From Flavobacterium psychrophilum (GTDB lineage Bacteria; Bacteroidota; Bacteroidia; Flavobacteriales; Flavobacteriaceae): DNA of 64,000 bases. The notes under the pieces were generated by a model, which saw nothing but the letters and a program-made list of their open reading frames with translations, had not been told where the DNA came from and made no database searches. The stretch is from contig CALPPS020000001.1 in the NCBI GenBank assembly GCA_943325515.2, positions 1-64,000 of the forward strand, given 5' to 3'. Shown here one piece after another: positions 8,527-17,926 of the stretch (position 1 is its first letter; each line of letters opens with the position of its first letter). A program made the position numbers and the translations under genes.

Positions 8527-9747
8527 TTAATTATCTTGTTTTCGTTCTAATAATGCCATGTAAAAACCATCAAACCCTGTATCTTGGGCAAGAATCTTGG
8601 AATCTTTAATAAAGGTAAAACTTTTACCTATTTGTGTAGTTAAGAACTTCTTGATTTGTTCTTGATTTTCAGAAGGCAAAACAGAACAGGTAGCATAAAC
8701 TAGTTTTCCACCAGGTTTAACAATTTTAGAATAATTTTCTAGAACTTCCGCTTGTACTTTCTTTATATTGTCAATAAATTCAGGTTGCAATTTCCACTTC
8801 GCATCTGGATTTCTTTTTAAAACTCCTAATCCGCTGCAAGGTGCATCAATTAATACTCTATCTGCTTTTTCATGGAGTTTTTTAATAACTTTCGTACTAT
8901 CAATAATTCTGTATTCAATATTAAAAGCACCGTTTCTTTTGGCTCTTAATTTTAATTGTTTCAATTTACTTTCATACAAATCCATAGCAATTAATTGACC
9001 TTTGTTCTGCATTAATGAAGCCATATGTAATGTTTTTCCGCCTGCGCCTGCACATGTATCAACCACTCTCATTCCTGGTTGAACATCCAAAAATGCAGCT
9101 ACTAATTGAGAAGAAGCGTCTTGTACTTCAAATAATCCTTCTTTGAAAGCATCGGTTAAGAAAACATTGGCTCTTTCTTTTAAAACCAGTGCATCGGGTT
9201 GGTCTTTTAAAAACTCGGTTTCAATATTCAAATCCATTAAAATGGCATGTAGTTGTTCTTTTGTGGTTTTTAATGTATTGACTCGAAGAATTACTTTTGC
9301 TTGTTTGTTTTGAGCAGCGATTTCTTTAGTCCAAGGTTCTTCACCCAGTTCTTTTGTACCCATTTCATCCATCCAATCTGGAATAGATTCTCGCATTTTT
9401 CTGATTTTAGATAACTCATCAAATCGCCCTTTAATTTTGCGTTCTGGTGTTCCTTCCAATTGTCTCCAGTCTGGAATGGTATAACCACGTAATACAGCCC
9501 AAACTGCAAATACTCTCCATAATTGGTCTCGGTTCATTGGTTCTTTTACATCAGCAATTTCCATGTAAAGTCTTTTCCAACGAACAATTTCATAGATAGT
9601 TTCAGCCACAAATTTTCTATCGGAACTTCCCCAGCGTTTGTCTTTCTTTAAGGCACGAGCTACCACTTTATCGGCATATTCTCCTTCGTTGAAGATTGCG
9701 TTCAAAGAGTCAATGGTAGTGTAAACTAGATTTCGATGTAATCGCAT
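8527..9747 (-). CDS. RsmB/NOP family RNA (cytosine-5) methyltransferase
   Basis: The 406-residue protein has an N-terminal NusB-like/RNA-binding part and a Rossmann SAM-dependent methyltransferase domain. The SAM motif VDTCAGAGGKTLH is at 229-241. The two cysteines of the m5C mechanism are present: Cys304 in DAPCSGLG and Cys354 in YATCSVLPSENQ. The likely substrate is 16S rRNA, as for E. coli RsmB, though RsmB/RsmF family members differ in target. The start ATG lies at 9745-9747, and the upstream 328 bases separate it from the divergent surface-protein locus. Confidence 0.93.
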   Translation of the reverse strand: MRLHRNLVYTTIDSLNAIFNEGEYADKVVARALKKDKRWGSSDRKFVAETIYEIVRWKRLYMEIADVKEPMNRDQLWRVFAVWAVLRGYTIPDWRQLEGTPERKIKGRFDELSKIRKMRESIPDWMDEMGTKELGEEPWTKEIAAQNKQAKVILRVNTLKTTKEQLHAILMDLNIETEFLKDQPDALVLKERANVFLTDAFKEGLFEVQDASSQLVAAFLDVQPGMRVVDTCAGAGGKTLHMASLMQNKGQLIAMDLYESKLKQLKLRAKRNGAFNIEYRIIDSTKVIKKLHEKADRVLIDAPCSGLGVLKRNPDAKWKLQPEFIDNIKKVQAEVLENYSKIVKPGGKLVYATCSVLPSENQEQIKKFLTTQIGKSFTFIKDSKILAQDTGFDGFYMALLERKQDN

Positions 9748-10075
9748 GATATTAAAAAAAAATAAGCCTGCAAAGATATTGCTTTTTAATTAGCAACTTC
9801 AATAGTTAGACTTAATTATTAAAAATTGTAGCTTTGGTTTCTTTTCTGCAGTAAACTAGAAATACAAAATGTGTTGATTTTATTCTATTTATAGCTACTC
9901 GAATTGTCTATAAATATACATCACAAACTAATTAAACGCAACAACATATTAATTTGAATTTCAGTATGTTTTATAAAAATCATTCCGTATTAATTATTTA
10001 AAAAATAAACATATCCAACATATTTTTTTAATTTATATTAAATATTTTTTGTTAATTTGAAAAATATTTATTCGC
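9748..10075. other. divergent intergenic region between methyltransferase and surface-protein locus
   Basis: About 330 AT-rich bases with no gene. A near-consensus -7 box (TTAATTTG, 10052-10059; seven of eight positions) lies 16 bases before the first surface-protein ATG, without a clear -33 element. Nothing else stands out. Confidence 0.4.
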
Positions 10076-10558
10076 ATGAAAAAAATTTTACTTCTATTTT
10101 TAATAACATTTTCAAATATTCAAGCTCAGAAACTTCACCATCAAATGCTCTCTTCACAAGGAACTAGTAAAGAGGTGTCCAATGGTTTTTTTGTAAGTCA
10201 AACTATTGGTCAGCAAAGTGTTATTGGCAACTATAACAGACAAGGTAAAATCTACGGTCAAGGATTTCAACAAAGTTTCTGGGGCAAATACATCAACAGT
10301 AACTCTTCTATTGCAATAAATACAGTTACTTATCCTAATCCTTTTGTATCTAATATTAATTTCCAGTTTTCACAAGCTGTAAAAGAAACTATAACTTTTA
10401 GTTTATTTGATATTCGCGGCAGACTTATCTTGACCCAAGAAAAAGAAGCTACAGAAAATATATTATCAATTGATTTGCCCAATTTGTCTTCAAGCAATTA
10501 CCTAGTGCGTTTAACAGCACCCAACTTTTTATACTACACACAAATCCTAAAAAAATAA
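10076..10558 (+). CDS. small T9SS type A sorting-domain protein, first gene of the surface locus
   Basis: The 160-residue protein has a signal peptide (1 to about 17, ending IQAQ), a short central region with the Bacteroidota motif SQTIGQQSVIGN...GQGFQQSFW (about 40-69), and a T9SS C-terminal sorting domain from about 82. The sorting domain begins TYPNPFVSN, contains FDIRGRLI and ends in a basic YYTQILKK. It has no enzyme domain; apart from the sorting domain there are only about 60 mature residues. Its stop overlaps the next start (TAATG at 10556-10560), so it is translationally coupled to the barrel protein. It may be a surface anchor or structural component. Confidence 0.8.
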   Translation: MKKILLLFLITFSNIQAQKLHHQMLSSQGTSKEVSNGFFVSQTIGQQSVIGNYNRQGKIYGQGFQQSFWGKYINSNSSIAINTVTYPNPFVSNINFQFSQAVKETITFSLFDIRGRLILTQEKEATENILSIDLPNLSSSNYLVRLTAPNFLYYTQILKK

Positions 10559-11169
10559 TGAGAAAACTAGTTATTTTAGTTATAATTTTCTGCTCTTATC
10601 AGAAAATTCAATCCCAGGAAGTTTACCTGCAAACAGGTAAAAATTTCACAAATTATGATTATAAAAGTAATAGTAGCAATACATCTATTTTACAAGCCGG
10701 CACTGGTGATTTCTATGAGATTGGTTATGTAATGACCCTAAAAAACGAAAAATTCAAATATGCTTTTGGATTAAATTTAAACGAATACAATGCTATTGCA
10801 GGTAACACTGTGAGTTCTTATTCATGGAATACTCAATATCTTGGAGTTCAAAATTCTTTCTCTGTATCGCTTGTTAAAAAAAGAGGATTTGAGGCTTCTG
10901 CTAATGGTGGATTTGGTATTTCAACACTCATCTATGGAAAACAAGTCATTAATGGTGAGTATTTTGATCTTTCTTCACAAAAAGAATTCTCAGGATTTTG
11001 GATAACAAACAAGTTAGGTATTTCGGCTAGTTATAATATTGATAATGATATATACTTGAGCCTAGGATATGCCTATTCTAAAAGTTTCAATCTATCCAAC
11101 AACACAGATGAGAAACTATCTTTCAACAACAACCAAATTCAATTTGGTGTTCATTTCACGTTCAAATAA
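10558..11169 (+). CDS. outer-membrane beta-barrel-like protein
   Basis: The 203-residue protein has a signal peptide (to about 19, QKIQSQ) followed by alternating aromatic/polar strands (YEIGYVMTL, FKYAFGLNL, YLGVQNSFSVSL, FEASANGGFGIS, LGISASYNI, IYLSLGYAYS). It ends with IQFGVHFTFK, the terminal aromatic strand typical of outer-membrane barrels. By size it could be an 8-stranded barrel of the PorT/OmpW-like type. It overlaps the previous gene by one base and precedes the fibre gene by 12, so it could be an outer-membrane anchor for the locus products. The function is unknown. Confidence 0.7.
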   Translation: MRKLVILVIIFCSYQKIQSQEVYLQTGKNFTNYDYKSNSSNTSILQAGTGDFYEIGYVMTLKNEKFKYAFGLNLNEYNAIAGNTVSSYSWNTQYLGVQNSFSVSLVKKRGFEASANGGFGISTLIYGKQVINGEYFDLSSQKEFSGFWITNKLGISASYNIDNDIYLSLGYAYSKSFNLSNNTDEKLSFNNNQIQFGVHFTFK

Positions 11170-11181
11170 TATTAAATAGTT

Positions 11182-14100
11182 ATGAAAAAAATATACCTTT
11201 TATTAGTTCTTCTTTTAAGTTCAGTTATTTATGCACAGACTAATGGTATAACATACCAAGCAGTTATATTAAATCCTGAAGGTGACCATATCCCTGGGTA
11301 TAATAACGAAAGAGCACCACTTGTTAATACACAAGTTTGTTTACGATTTATAATATATTCAGGAACAACACTTGAATATCAGGAGGACTTACAAACTACC
11401 ACAGATGAATTTGGAATGGTGAATGCAGTAATAGGAATGGGTATTCCGAGTGGTGGTTCTGCATCAAATTTTGGAAGTATTATATGGAATGGTAGTCCAA
11501 AAAGCTTAGCTGTTGAAATAGATTTCAAAGCATTATGTACCTCTTTCATAGGAATAAGTAATCAACCTTTTACGGCTGTGCCTTATGCTCTATATTCTGC
11601 TAGTTCTGGAACAAATGGTGCAGCAGGACCACAAGGACCAATTGGATTAACTGGTGCACAAGGTGTAGCAGGTCCACAAGGGCCAATAGGATTAACTGGT
11701 GAACAGGGTGTAGCAGGACCACAAGGGCCAATAGGATTAACTGGTGAACAGGGTGTAGCAGGACCACAAGGGCCAATTGGATTAACTGGTCCACAAGGTG
11801 CAGATGGCCCTCAAGGAATCCAGGGAGTTTCTGGGTTAAGTACTGTTGGTGCTATTAGTAGTATAGCAAATTTAAATGGTGCCTCAATAACTGCTGGCGA
11901 ATTAAACTTAGCTCCAGCAGATGAAAATAATGGAGGTGTTGTAACAACTGCTGACCAAACATTTTCAGGGACTAAAACTTTTACCGATACAGTTACTACA
12001 AACACTATTAATACAACTACATTAACTGCAACAAGTGTTACATCGCCTTTTTATGCATCTATACCGCAAGTTTTAGTTTCTGGTTCAGACATAATTTGGG
12101 ATCCTATTAATGGATTAAATGCATCTGTAACATTAGACCAAAACAGTACTTTAAGTTTCTCTAACACACCAAGTGCTGGTACTTATGGAACTTTAGTGAT
12201 CACACAAGATGCTACTGGCGGAAGAACAATCACATTGCCTTCACTAATTAATAAAGTTTTGGGATCAGCTTCTAGTACAACTATTGCTTTATCAACAGCT
12301 GCAGGTGCTCAAGATATTTTAAATTTTTATTATGATGGAACAAATTGTTATTGGAATATAGGCCAAGGATATGGTCAAGCAGCAACTGCTCCTGCAACAG
12401 ATCTTGCATCAGGTGTTTCAGGAACTTTATCAGTGACTAATGGTGGAACAGGTTCATCAACTCAAAACTTTGTTGATTTAACGACAGCACAAACTGTTGC
12501 AGGTGCTAAATCATTTACATCAGAAGTAACCGCTAGTTCCTTTATCAAATCAGGAGGTACTGCTACAGAATTTTTAATGGCTGATGGTTCTACTTCTAAT
12601 GGTAGTTCCACATCTGTAGGTGCTATTAGTACTTCATCAACAGCAAATGGTGCTTCTATTACTGCAGGCGAATTAAACCTTGCTCCAGCCGATGAAAATA
12701 ATGGGGGTGTAGTGACTACTGGTAATCAATTATTCGCAGGTAACAAGGCTTTTAACTCTGATCTAAATGTTAATGGAGTAACTATTGGTAAGGGTGCTGG
12801 GACTGGAAACTACAATACTGCACTTGGTACGGGCGCGTTAAGAGGCAATATAGGATCTAATAATACAGCCGTTGGGTCAGAGTCTCTGTATGCTGCTGCT
12901 GGTATGTCAGGAAATGAGAACACGTCAGTGGGTTCATCTGCACTTTATTATAACCAGTCGGGTAGTTCAAATACGGCCATTGGATATCAGTCCTTATTTT
13001 ATAATGAAAACTCAAATAATACAGCTATTGGAAATCGGACTTTGGTCGCTAATGTTAGTGGAAGTGGAAATACAGCTTTAGGAAATGGAGCAAATGTAGG
13101 CTCAGATAATTTGACAAATGCTACGGCAATTGGTAATGGAGCAACCGTTTATTCTAACGACACCATCCAATTAGGAAATTCATCAGTAACTAACGTAAAT
13201 ACAAGCGGTGCAATCACTGGAGCTTCTTTCATAAAATCAGGTGGTTCTGCTACCGAATTTTTAATGGCTGATGGTACTACTTCTAATGGTAGTTCCACAT
13301 CTGTAGGTGCTATTAGTACTTCATCAACAGCAAATGGTGCTTCTATTACTGCAGGCGAATTAAACCTTGCTCCAGCCGATGAAAATAATGGGGGTGTAGT
13401 AACTACTGGTAATCAAACTTTTGCAGGTAATAAAACTTTCAATTCTGATTTAAAAGTGAATGGAATTACCGTTGGATTAGGTTTAGGTAACCAAACAAAT
13501 AATACTGCGATTGGTAATAATGTTTTGGCAAACAACATAACTGGAATTGCAAATACTGGAATTGGTTCTAATTCTTTAACTAACAGTAATTCAGCAAGTT
13601 TTAACGTTGCAATTGGTTTTGAGTCACTTAGAAGCACTACAAGTGGTGGAAGCAACGTGGCAATAGGTAGAAATTCAATGTATAGCAATACAACTGGAGA
13701 TGTTAATACTGCTATTGGTGAAAGCTCACTTGTTTCAAATATTGATGGACGTTATAACACCGCCATGGGAATCGAATCACAAGCCGGAAATACCTCTGGA
13801 GGTGCTAATACTGCAGTTGGAGCTTCAGCATTAGATAAAAATGTTAGCGGAAGTAATAATGCAGTTCTTGGTGCTTTTGCAGGAAGGTATATTGCAGATG
13901 GTAGCACTTTTAATTCTACTATTAATAATTCGGTTCTAATTGGATACGGTACAAGACCTCTAGCAGATGCTTCAAACAATGAAATCGTTATTGGATATGC
14001 TGCAGTAGGAAGCGGTTCTAATACAGTTACATTAGGAAATTCATCAGTAACTAACGTAAATACGAGCGGTTCAATTACTGCAAATGCAGCAATCAGTTCA

Positions 14101-14397
14101 GAAATAATAGCAAGCTTAACTATTGACAGTTCTAATGCAGAGGAGTTCAAAGGAAAAGTAATGATTTGTAATCCAAATAATGAAATTACAATTACTTTCA
14201 GTAATGATTTGCCATTAGGATTCAATTGTATGGTACTACAAAAAAGCACCGACTCTAATAAAATTAACTTTGCAGGAGGTTCTGGAGTAACCATGAAAAA
14301 CAGAAATAATTTTACCGCTACAGCAGGAAATTATGCTATTGCCACTATTGTAAATATCGGCGGTGGAATTATTGTTACCGCTGGAGATATGCAATAA
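11182..14397 (+). CDS. giant surface fibre with collagen-like and YadA-head-like repeats
   Basis: The 1071-residue protein has a signal peptide (ending YAQT) and an N-terminal domain (about 20-140; [22 protein letters not shown]) found in front of many Bacteroidota collagen-like proteins. A collagen Gly-X-Y region follows (149-217), then three copies of a module with [17 protein letters not shown]. Two blocks of NTAIG/NTAVG repeats (about 540-660 and 770-950) resemble the left-handed beta-roll heads of trimeric adhesins. A C-terminal beta domain (about 975-1071; [17 protein letters not shown]) ends it. No T9SS sorting domain and no YadA translocator barrel are visible. It is probably a trimeric fibre; the export route is unclear. 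Confidence 0.8.
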   Translation: MKKIYLLLVLLLSSVIYAQTNGITYQAVILNPEGDHIPGYNNERAPLVNTQVCLRFIIYSGTTLEYQEDLQTTTDEFGMVNAVIGMGIPSGGSASNFGSIIWNGSPKSLAVEIDFKALCTSFIGISNQPFTAVPYALYSASSGTNGAAGPQGPIGLTGAQGVAGPQGPIGLTGEQGVAGPQGPIGLTGEQGVAGPQGPIGLTGPQGADGPQGIQGVSGLSTVGAISSIANLNGASITAGELNLAPADENNGGVVTTADQTFSGTKTFTDTVTTNTINTTTLTATSVTSPFYASIPQVLVSGSDIIWDPINGLNASVTLDQNSTLSFSNTPSAGTYGTLVITQDATGGRTITLPSLINKVLGSASSTTIALSTAAGAQDILNFYYDGTNCYWNIGQGYGQAATAPATDLASGVSGTLSVTNGGTGSSTQNFVDLTTAQTVAGAKSFTSEVTASSFIKSGGTATEFLMADGSTSNGSSTSVGAISTSSTANGASITAGELNLAPADENNGGVVTTGNQLFAGNKAFNSDLNVNGVTIGKGAGTGNYNTALGTGALRGNIGSNNTAVGSESLYAAAGMSGNENTSVGSSALYYNQSGSSNTAIGYQSLFYNENSNNTAIGNRTLVANVSGSGNTALGNGANVGSDNLTNATAIGNGATVYSNDTIQLGNSSVTNVNTSGAITGASFIKSGGSATEFLMADGTTSNGSSTSVGAISTSSTANGASITAGELNLAPADENNGGVVTTGNQTFAGNKTFNSDLKVNGITVGLGLGNQTNNTAIGNNVLANNITGIANTGIGSNSLTNSNSASFNVAIGFESLRSTTSGGSNVAIGRNSMYSNTTGDVNTAIGESSLVSNIDGRYNTAMGIESQAGNTSGGANTAVGASALDKNVSGSNNAVLGAFAGRYIADGSTFNSTINNSVLIGYGTRPLADASNNEIVIGYAAVGSGSNTVTLGNSSVTNVNTSGSITANAAISSEIIASLTIDSSNAEEFKGKVMICNPNNEITITFSNDLPLGFNCMVLQKSTDSNKINFAGGSGVTMKNRNNFTATAGNYAIATIVNIGGGIIVTAGDMQ
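11626..11832 (+). repeat. collagen-like tandem repeat, 45-bp units
   Basis: About four in-frame 45-bp units encode [15 protein letters not shown] with A/E/P variation, then a degenerate end ([13 protein letters not shown]). Units two and three are nearly identical at DNA level, which suggests recent copy-number change. The Gly-X-Y pattern should form a triple helix. Confidence 0.9.
12538..12730 (+). repeat. long direct repeat in the fibre gene, copy 1
   Basis: About 190 bases are repeated with only a handful of differences 687 bases downstream (13225-13417). The unit encodes [15 protein letters not shown] through [17 protein letters not shown]. The duplication precedes each block of head-like repeats, so a whole module seems to have been duplicated. 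Confidence 0.85.
13225..13417 (+). repeat. long direct repeat in the fibre gene, copy 2
   Basis: This is the second copy of the repeat at 12538-12730, at a constant offset of 687 bases. Differences cluster at its first 60 bases. Recombination between the copies would delete or add one in-frame head module (687 is divisible by three). Confidence 0.85.
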
Positions 14398-14444
14398 ATA
14401 TATAAATTTAATACTAATAACATATCCAATAAATCAATACTAAA

Positions 14445-15896
14445 ATGAAAAAAATAACTTTAATTACGCTTCTATTTCTAGCTTTCAGTTTTCAAAGCCA
14501 TGCAAATAATTTAATTGTGGGAACACCAGTAATTAGTGGAAACAAACTTACTTTTACTATTAAATGGGACAATAGTTGGTACGTTACAACAGGACCATCA
14601 AATTGGGATGCTGTTTGGATTTTTGTAAAAAGACAAACTTGTATAAGTGGTGCTTCAAGCCCATGGATACATGCTCAATTAGCAGCTAGTGGACAATCAG
14701 TAACAGGTACAGTTCTTCAAGTGGATACTGTTTCTGATAATGCGGGTGTCTTCGTAAGAAGAGTCTCAGCTGGAATTGGTAATATTACTCAAGAAACAAT
14801 TACATTAACATTGGATGCTCCTGTGGGTGCAGATAATATTGGTGTATATGGGATGGAAATGGTAAATGTCCCAACTGGTAATTTCTTTATTGGGGATGGT
14901 AATTATAATAATTATCAAGTTTTTGGAGATGCTAATAACCAGCCATTGCAAATTACAAGTTCAACTACAAGTTTGACTAATGCTCAATATGGTAATCAAC
15001 AACAATTAGGATCGTCAGTTACTTTACCAAGTACCTATCCTTTTGGTTATAATAGTTTTTATTGTATGAAATATGAAATTACTTGTGCTCAGTACGTATC
15101 TTTTCTCAATACTTTGTCTTATGATCAGCAACTACATAAACAACAAGATATGAACTGGAATACGACTCCACCAACTTCTCCTGAAGGTACAGGTTATATG
15201 TGTAATTGGGGTTATAGAATAGAGATTAAAACACCAGCTGTTTCTACAACTTCTTTAACTCCTGCTGTTTATGCATGTGATGCAAATGACAATGGAATAT
15301 ATGATGAAGATTGTGATGGTTTAGGTTTACCCGTTCCCTTAAGACAAGAGCATTGGTTAAGCTATTTAGAGTGGTCAGCTTTGAGACCTATGTCAGAATT
15401 TGAATATGAAAAAGCTTGTAGAGGTCCACTCGATCCAGTTAAAGGTGAATATTCCTGGGGAAGCATCGATATTGCACAAATGCAATATACTGGTGCGGAT
15501 TGGGGTTGTTCCACAGATATTCAAACTTATTTTGCATTAGGTCTTTGTAATTATTATACGTCTAGAATGTATAGAACAGGAAGTTCAGCTAATGCAAATA
15601 CAGATAGAGTTCATGCTGGCGCAACTTATTATGGTATTCTTGATATGACTGGAAGTACTTATGAGCGTTGTGTAGGGGGGTGGGGTTATGATTATTCAAC
15701 ATTTACAACTGCTAATGGAGATGGAAATATAAATAATGATGGTACTTGTGGAAATGCAATATGGAATAATATGCAATATTGGAACAGAGGAGGTTCTGCT
15801 GTAAACTTCTATGCAGGTCAAACTTCTAATAGAAATTATGGCAACGATGCAAGTTATGGTAATGCTCAAGCTGGTAGAGGAGTTAGATCTAATTAA
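14445..15896 (+). CDS. secreted FGE/SUMF1-like (C-type-lectin fold) protein
   Basis: The 483-residue protein has a signal peptide (to about 20, QSHA) and an N-terminal beta domain (about 21-140; GNKLTFTIKWDNSWY). An FGE-sulfatase/SUMF1-type domain follows, marked by MVNVPTGNFFIGDG, FYCMKYEITCAQYVSFLN, LRPMSEFEYEKACRG, YGILDMTGSTYERCVGG and a C-terminal RGGSA..GRGVRSN. In secreted Bacteroidota members this fold is usually a binding or structural domain rather than a proven formylglycine-generating enzyme, and I cannot assign catalytic cysteines. The C-terminal 40 residues are Asn/Tyr rich. It lies between the fibre and repeat-protein genes on the same strand. Confidence 0.82.
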   Translation: MKKITLITLLFLAFSFQSHANNLIVGTPVISGNKLTFTIKWDNSWYVTTGPSNWDAVWIFVKRQTCISGASSPWIHAQLAASGQSVTGTVLQVDTVSDNAGVFVRRVSAGIGNITQETITLTLDAPVGADNIGVYGMEMVNVPTGNFFIGDGNYNNYQVFGDANNQPLQITSSTTSLTNAQYGNQQQLGSSVTLPSTYPFGYNSFYCMKYEITCAQYVSFLNTLSYDQQLHKQQDMNWNTTPPTSPEGTGYMCNWGYRIEIKTPAVSTTSLTPAVYACDANDNGIYDEDCDGLGLPVPLRQEHWLSYLEWSALRPMSEFEYEKACRGPLDPVKGEYSWGSIDIAQMQYTGADWGCSTDIQTYFALGLCNYYTSRMYRTGSSANANTDRVHAGATYYGILDMTGSTYERCVGGWGYDYSTFTTANGDGNINNDGTCGNAIWNNMQYWNRGGSAVNFYAGQTSNRNYGNDASYGNAQAGRGVRSN

Positions 15897-15906
15897 TCCT
15901 ATTTAA

Positions 15907-16407
15907 GTGATAAAAAAAATAATTATATTAGTTTTAATTTGTTTGGTGCAAAACTCATTTGGACAAATTGTTCTTCCTTCTATGCGAGGGATATTCAATT
16001 CTAAAAAAACTACTACCATGTATTCAGGCGGTAAAGGTTTTGGTACATTTCAGCAAAGTTTGTTTCAAAACGTTTGTGCACCACTTCAAGTTGAATCCAT
16101 TTTCTATGGCGGAATAGGTTATGGAGATCAACAGCATGTAATTGTCCAAAATACTTGTACTCCTATATCCGTTGAATCTATTTTCTATGGAGGGATCGGT
16201 TATGGCGATCAACAGAAGGTCATAGTGCAGCTTGCTTGTGCTGAACCTGCAATTGAGTCTATTTTCTTCGGAGGCAAAGGTTACGGTGACCAACAAAAAA
16301 CTGTTATTCAAAGTTTTTGTTCAGCCCCTTCAGTTGAATCAATATTTATTGGTGGTACTGGTTATGGTTTTCAAAAACAATCTGTTATTCAAAATACTTG
16401 TTACTAA
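15907..16407 (+). CDS. exported protein made of 27-residue GG.GYG.QQ repeats
   Basis: The 166-residue protein starts at a GTG (15907) and has a signal peptide ending NSFGQ. After about 30 residues it consists of one degenerate and four clear 27-residue repeats. Each has VESIF(Y/F/I)GG.GYG.Q(Q/K), a hydrophobic strand (VIVQ or similar) and one cysteine (NTC, LAC, SFC, NTC). The last repeat stops directly after its cysteine (NTCY). I do not recognise an established family; the pattern suggests a stacked-beta or solenoid structure with one Cys per turn. It starts 10 bases after the FGE gene and ends just before the LamG gene, so the three are probably cotranscribed. Confidence 0.75.
   Translation: MIKKIIILVLICLVQNSFGQIVLPSMRGIFNSKKTTTMYSGGKGFGTFQQSLFQNVCAPLQVESIFYGGIGYGDQQHVIVQNTCTPISVESIFYGGIGYGDQQKVIVQLACAEPAIESIFFGGKGYGDQQKTVIQSFCSAPSVESIFIGGTGYGFQKQSVIQNTCY
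16090..16404 (+). repeat. 81-bp tandem repeat in the GG.GYG protein gene
   Basis: The units start at 16090, 16171, 16252 and 16333 (the last truncated before the stop), giving an exact 81-bp period. Units one and two are the most similar at DNA level; a further degenerate unit precedes 16090. Confidence 0.9.
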
Positions 16408-16414
16408 TATTATT

Positions 16415-17926
16415 ATGAGAAAATATTTTTATCTTTTTCTATTGCTAACGGCATTTTTTTCCCACGCACAACACGGTTTTTTTCGTGCAAATAATAATTA
16501 TGTGGCACCGGCAACAACATTAACACATTCAAATGCATTAGATTTCGATGGAATTGATGATTATGTTAATTGTGGTATAAATCCAAGTTTAAACCTTGTT
16601 AGTTCAATGACTATTGAACTATGGATTAAGCCAAATCAGGAAATGGGTAATGGGAAGTGGGATAGATTAGTTCACAGAGATTGGCCTAGTGGATATTTTT
16701 TTGGAGGAAAAAACGGAGCGACTAATGCACTTGCAGTTGTATTGTCTGGAGATTTGAATGCTGCTGTAACTCCAAATAATACAATTGATGTAGGTGTTTG
16801 GCAACATGTCGGTTTTGTATTTGACGACCCTGCAAATAATATAAAAATTTATAAAAACGGAACGTTAATTTCTGATTCCACTTGGAATGGAACAATTTCG
16901 GGTAATCCAAATAGTTTACTTACATTAAGTCAATCTTCAGAAACATTTAATGGTGCAATGGACGATGTTAGAATATGGAATATAGCACGAACTCAATCTG
17001 AAATCCAGTCCAATATGAATACAGAATTGGCTGGAACTGAAACAGGCTTAGTAGCATATTATCCCTTCAATCAAGGTGTTGCCGCAGGAGACAATACAGC
17101 TATAATTTCGGCAATAGATAAAACGTCCAATGCTTTAAACGGTACCTTAACTAATTTTAATAGAATTGGTACAACCAGTAATTTTGTGGTTGGGAAAGTG
17201 AATACAATTATTAATGGATCAACACCATCACAGCCATCTCCAGTCTTAACTGGCGGACTTGTACTAAATTTAGATGCAGCAAATTTAACAAGTTATTCGG
17301 GAACTGGTTCTACATGGACAGATATAAGTGGTGCATCAAATAATATGAGTTTATTTAATGGCGCAAGCTTTGATTCGAGTAATCAAAATAGCATTCTTTT
17401 TGACGGAGTTAATGATTACGTTGGTAAAAATACTGCTATAAATACAGGACAAGATTTTACGATTTCTGTCTGGATGTACGCTACACTATTGGGTAATACT
17501 CGTACAAGTTTAGTTGCAAATAGCTATAATTATTCTAGTGGAAATGGATGGTTTTTTTGTACCGACGCTGGTGGAACTAACAATTCATTTTTTCTATCGA
17601 TAGGAAACGATTATCCTGTTAAAGTTTCGAGTTCCAATAGTATTTCATTAAATACTTGGAATTACTTAACTGCCGTAGTTAAAAGCGGCGGGCGATACAT
17701 AGATTTGTATAAAAATGGAATATTAATTTCGGGAGCTACTACAGATCTTGGAGCTAGTACAATCAATTATAACTATGCTAATTTTAGTATTGGATTTCGA
17801 GACCCAGCGGGCACTACAGATCCTTTTCATGGCAATATTGGTTCTACCCAAATATACAATCGGATACTTACAGCAGACGAAGTTTTACAAAATTTTAATA
17901 CCACAAAGTTAAGGTACGGCTTATAA
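16415..17926 (+). CDS. secreted protein with two LamG/concanavalin A-like domains
   Basis: The 503-residue protein starts at the ATG at 16415, which begins a good signal peptide (FLLLTAFFSHAQ); the frame extends upstream but overlaps the previous gene. Two LamG-like lectin/glucanase-fold domains follow, about 35-215 and 285-495. Each begins with a LDFDGIDDYVN / LFDGVNDYVGK strand and contains TIELWIKP / TISVWMYA, a VWQHVGFVFD-type strand and an end motif (MDDVRIWNIARTQSEI; IGSTQIYNRILTADEV). Such domains typically bind sugars or proteins with calcium. No T9SS sorting domain is present, which is unusual for this kind of protein. It is the last gene of the run. Confidence 0.85.
   Translation: MRKYFYLFLLLTAFFSHAQHGFFRANNNYVAPATTLTHSNALDFDGIDDYVNCGINPSLNLVSSMTIELWIKPNQEMGNGKWDRLVHRDWPSGYFFGGKNGATNALAVVLSGDLNAAVTPNNTIDVGVWQHVGFVFDDPANNIKIYKNGTLISDSTWNGTISGNPNSLLTLSQSSETFNGAMDDVRIWNIARTQSEIQSNMNTELAGTETGLVAYYPFNQGVAAGDNTAIISAIDKTSNALNGTLTNFNRIGTTSNFVVGKVNTIINGSTPSQPSPVLTGGLVLNLDAANLTSYSGTGSTWTDISGASNNMSLFNGASFDSSNQNSILFDGVNDYVGKNTAINTGQDFTISVWMYATLLGNTRTSLVANSYNYSSGNGWFFCTDAGGTNNSFFLSIGNDYPVKVSSSNSISLNTWNYLTAVVKSGGRYIDLYKNGILISGATTDLGASTINYNYANFSIGFRDPAGTTDPFHGNIGSTQIYNRILTADEVLQNFNTTKLRYGL

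Noticed and set aside
11600-11794. CRISPR-like regular repeats
   Set aside because: The 45-bp periodicity encodes collagen Gly-X-Y units in frame with no unique spacers; it is part of the fibre gene.
13413-14294. Two open frames antisense to the fibre gene (13413-13688 and 13752-14294)
   Set aside because: They arise from the codon pattern of the repeated NTAIG coding sequence on the other strand; no start context, signal peptide or homology-like pattern is seen.
16024-16311. 95-residue antisense frame across the GG.GYG repeats
   Set aside because: It mirrors the tandem repeats of the plus-strand gene, which has a signal peptide and a coherent repeat.
16232-16414. Upstream extension of the double-LamG protein
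   Set aside because: It overlaps the previous gene's coding sequence and would bury a clear signal peptide starting at 16415.
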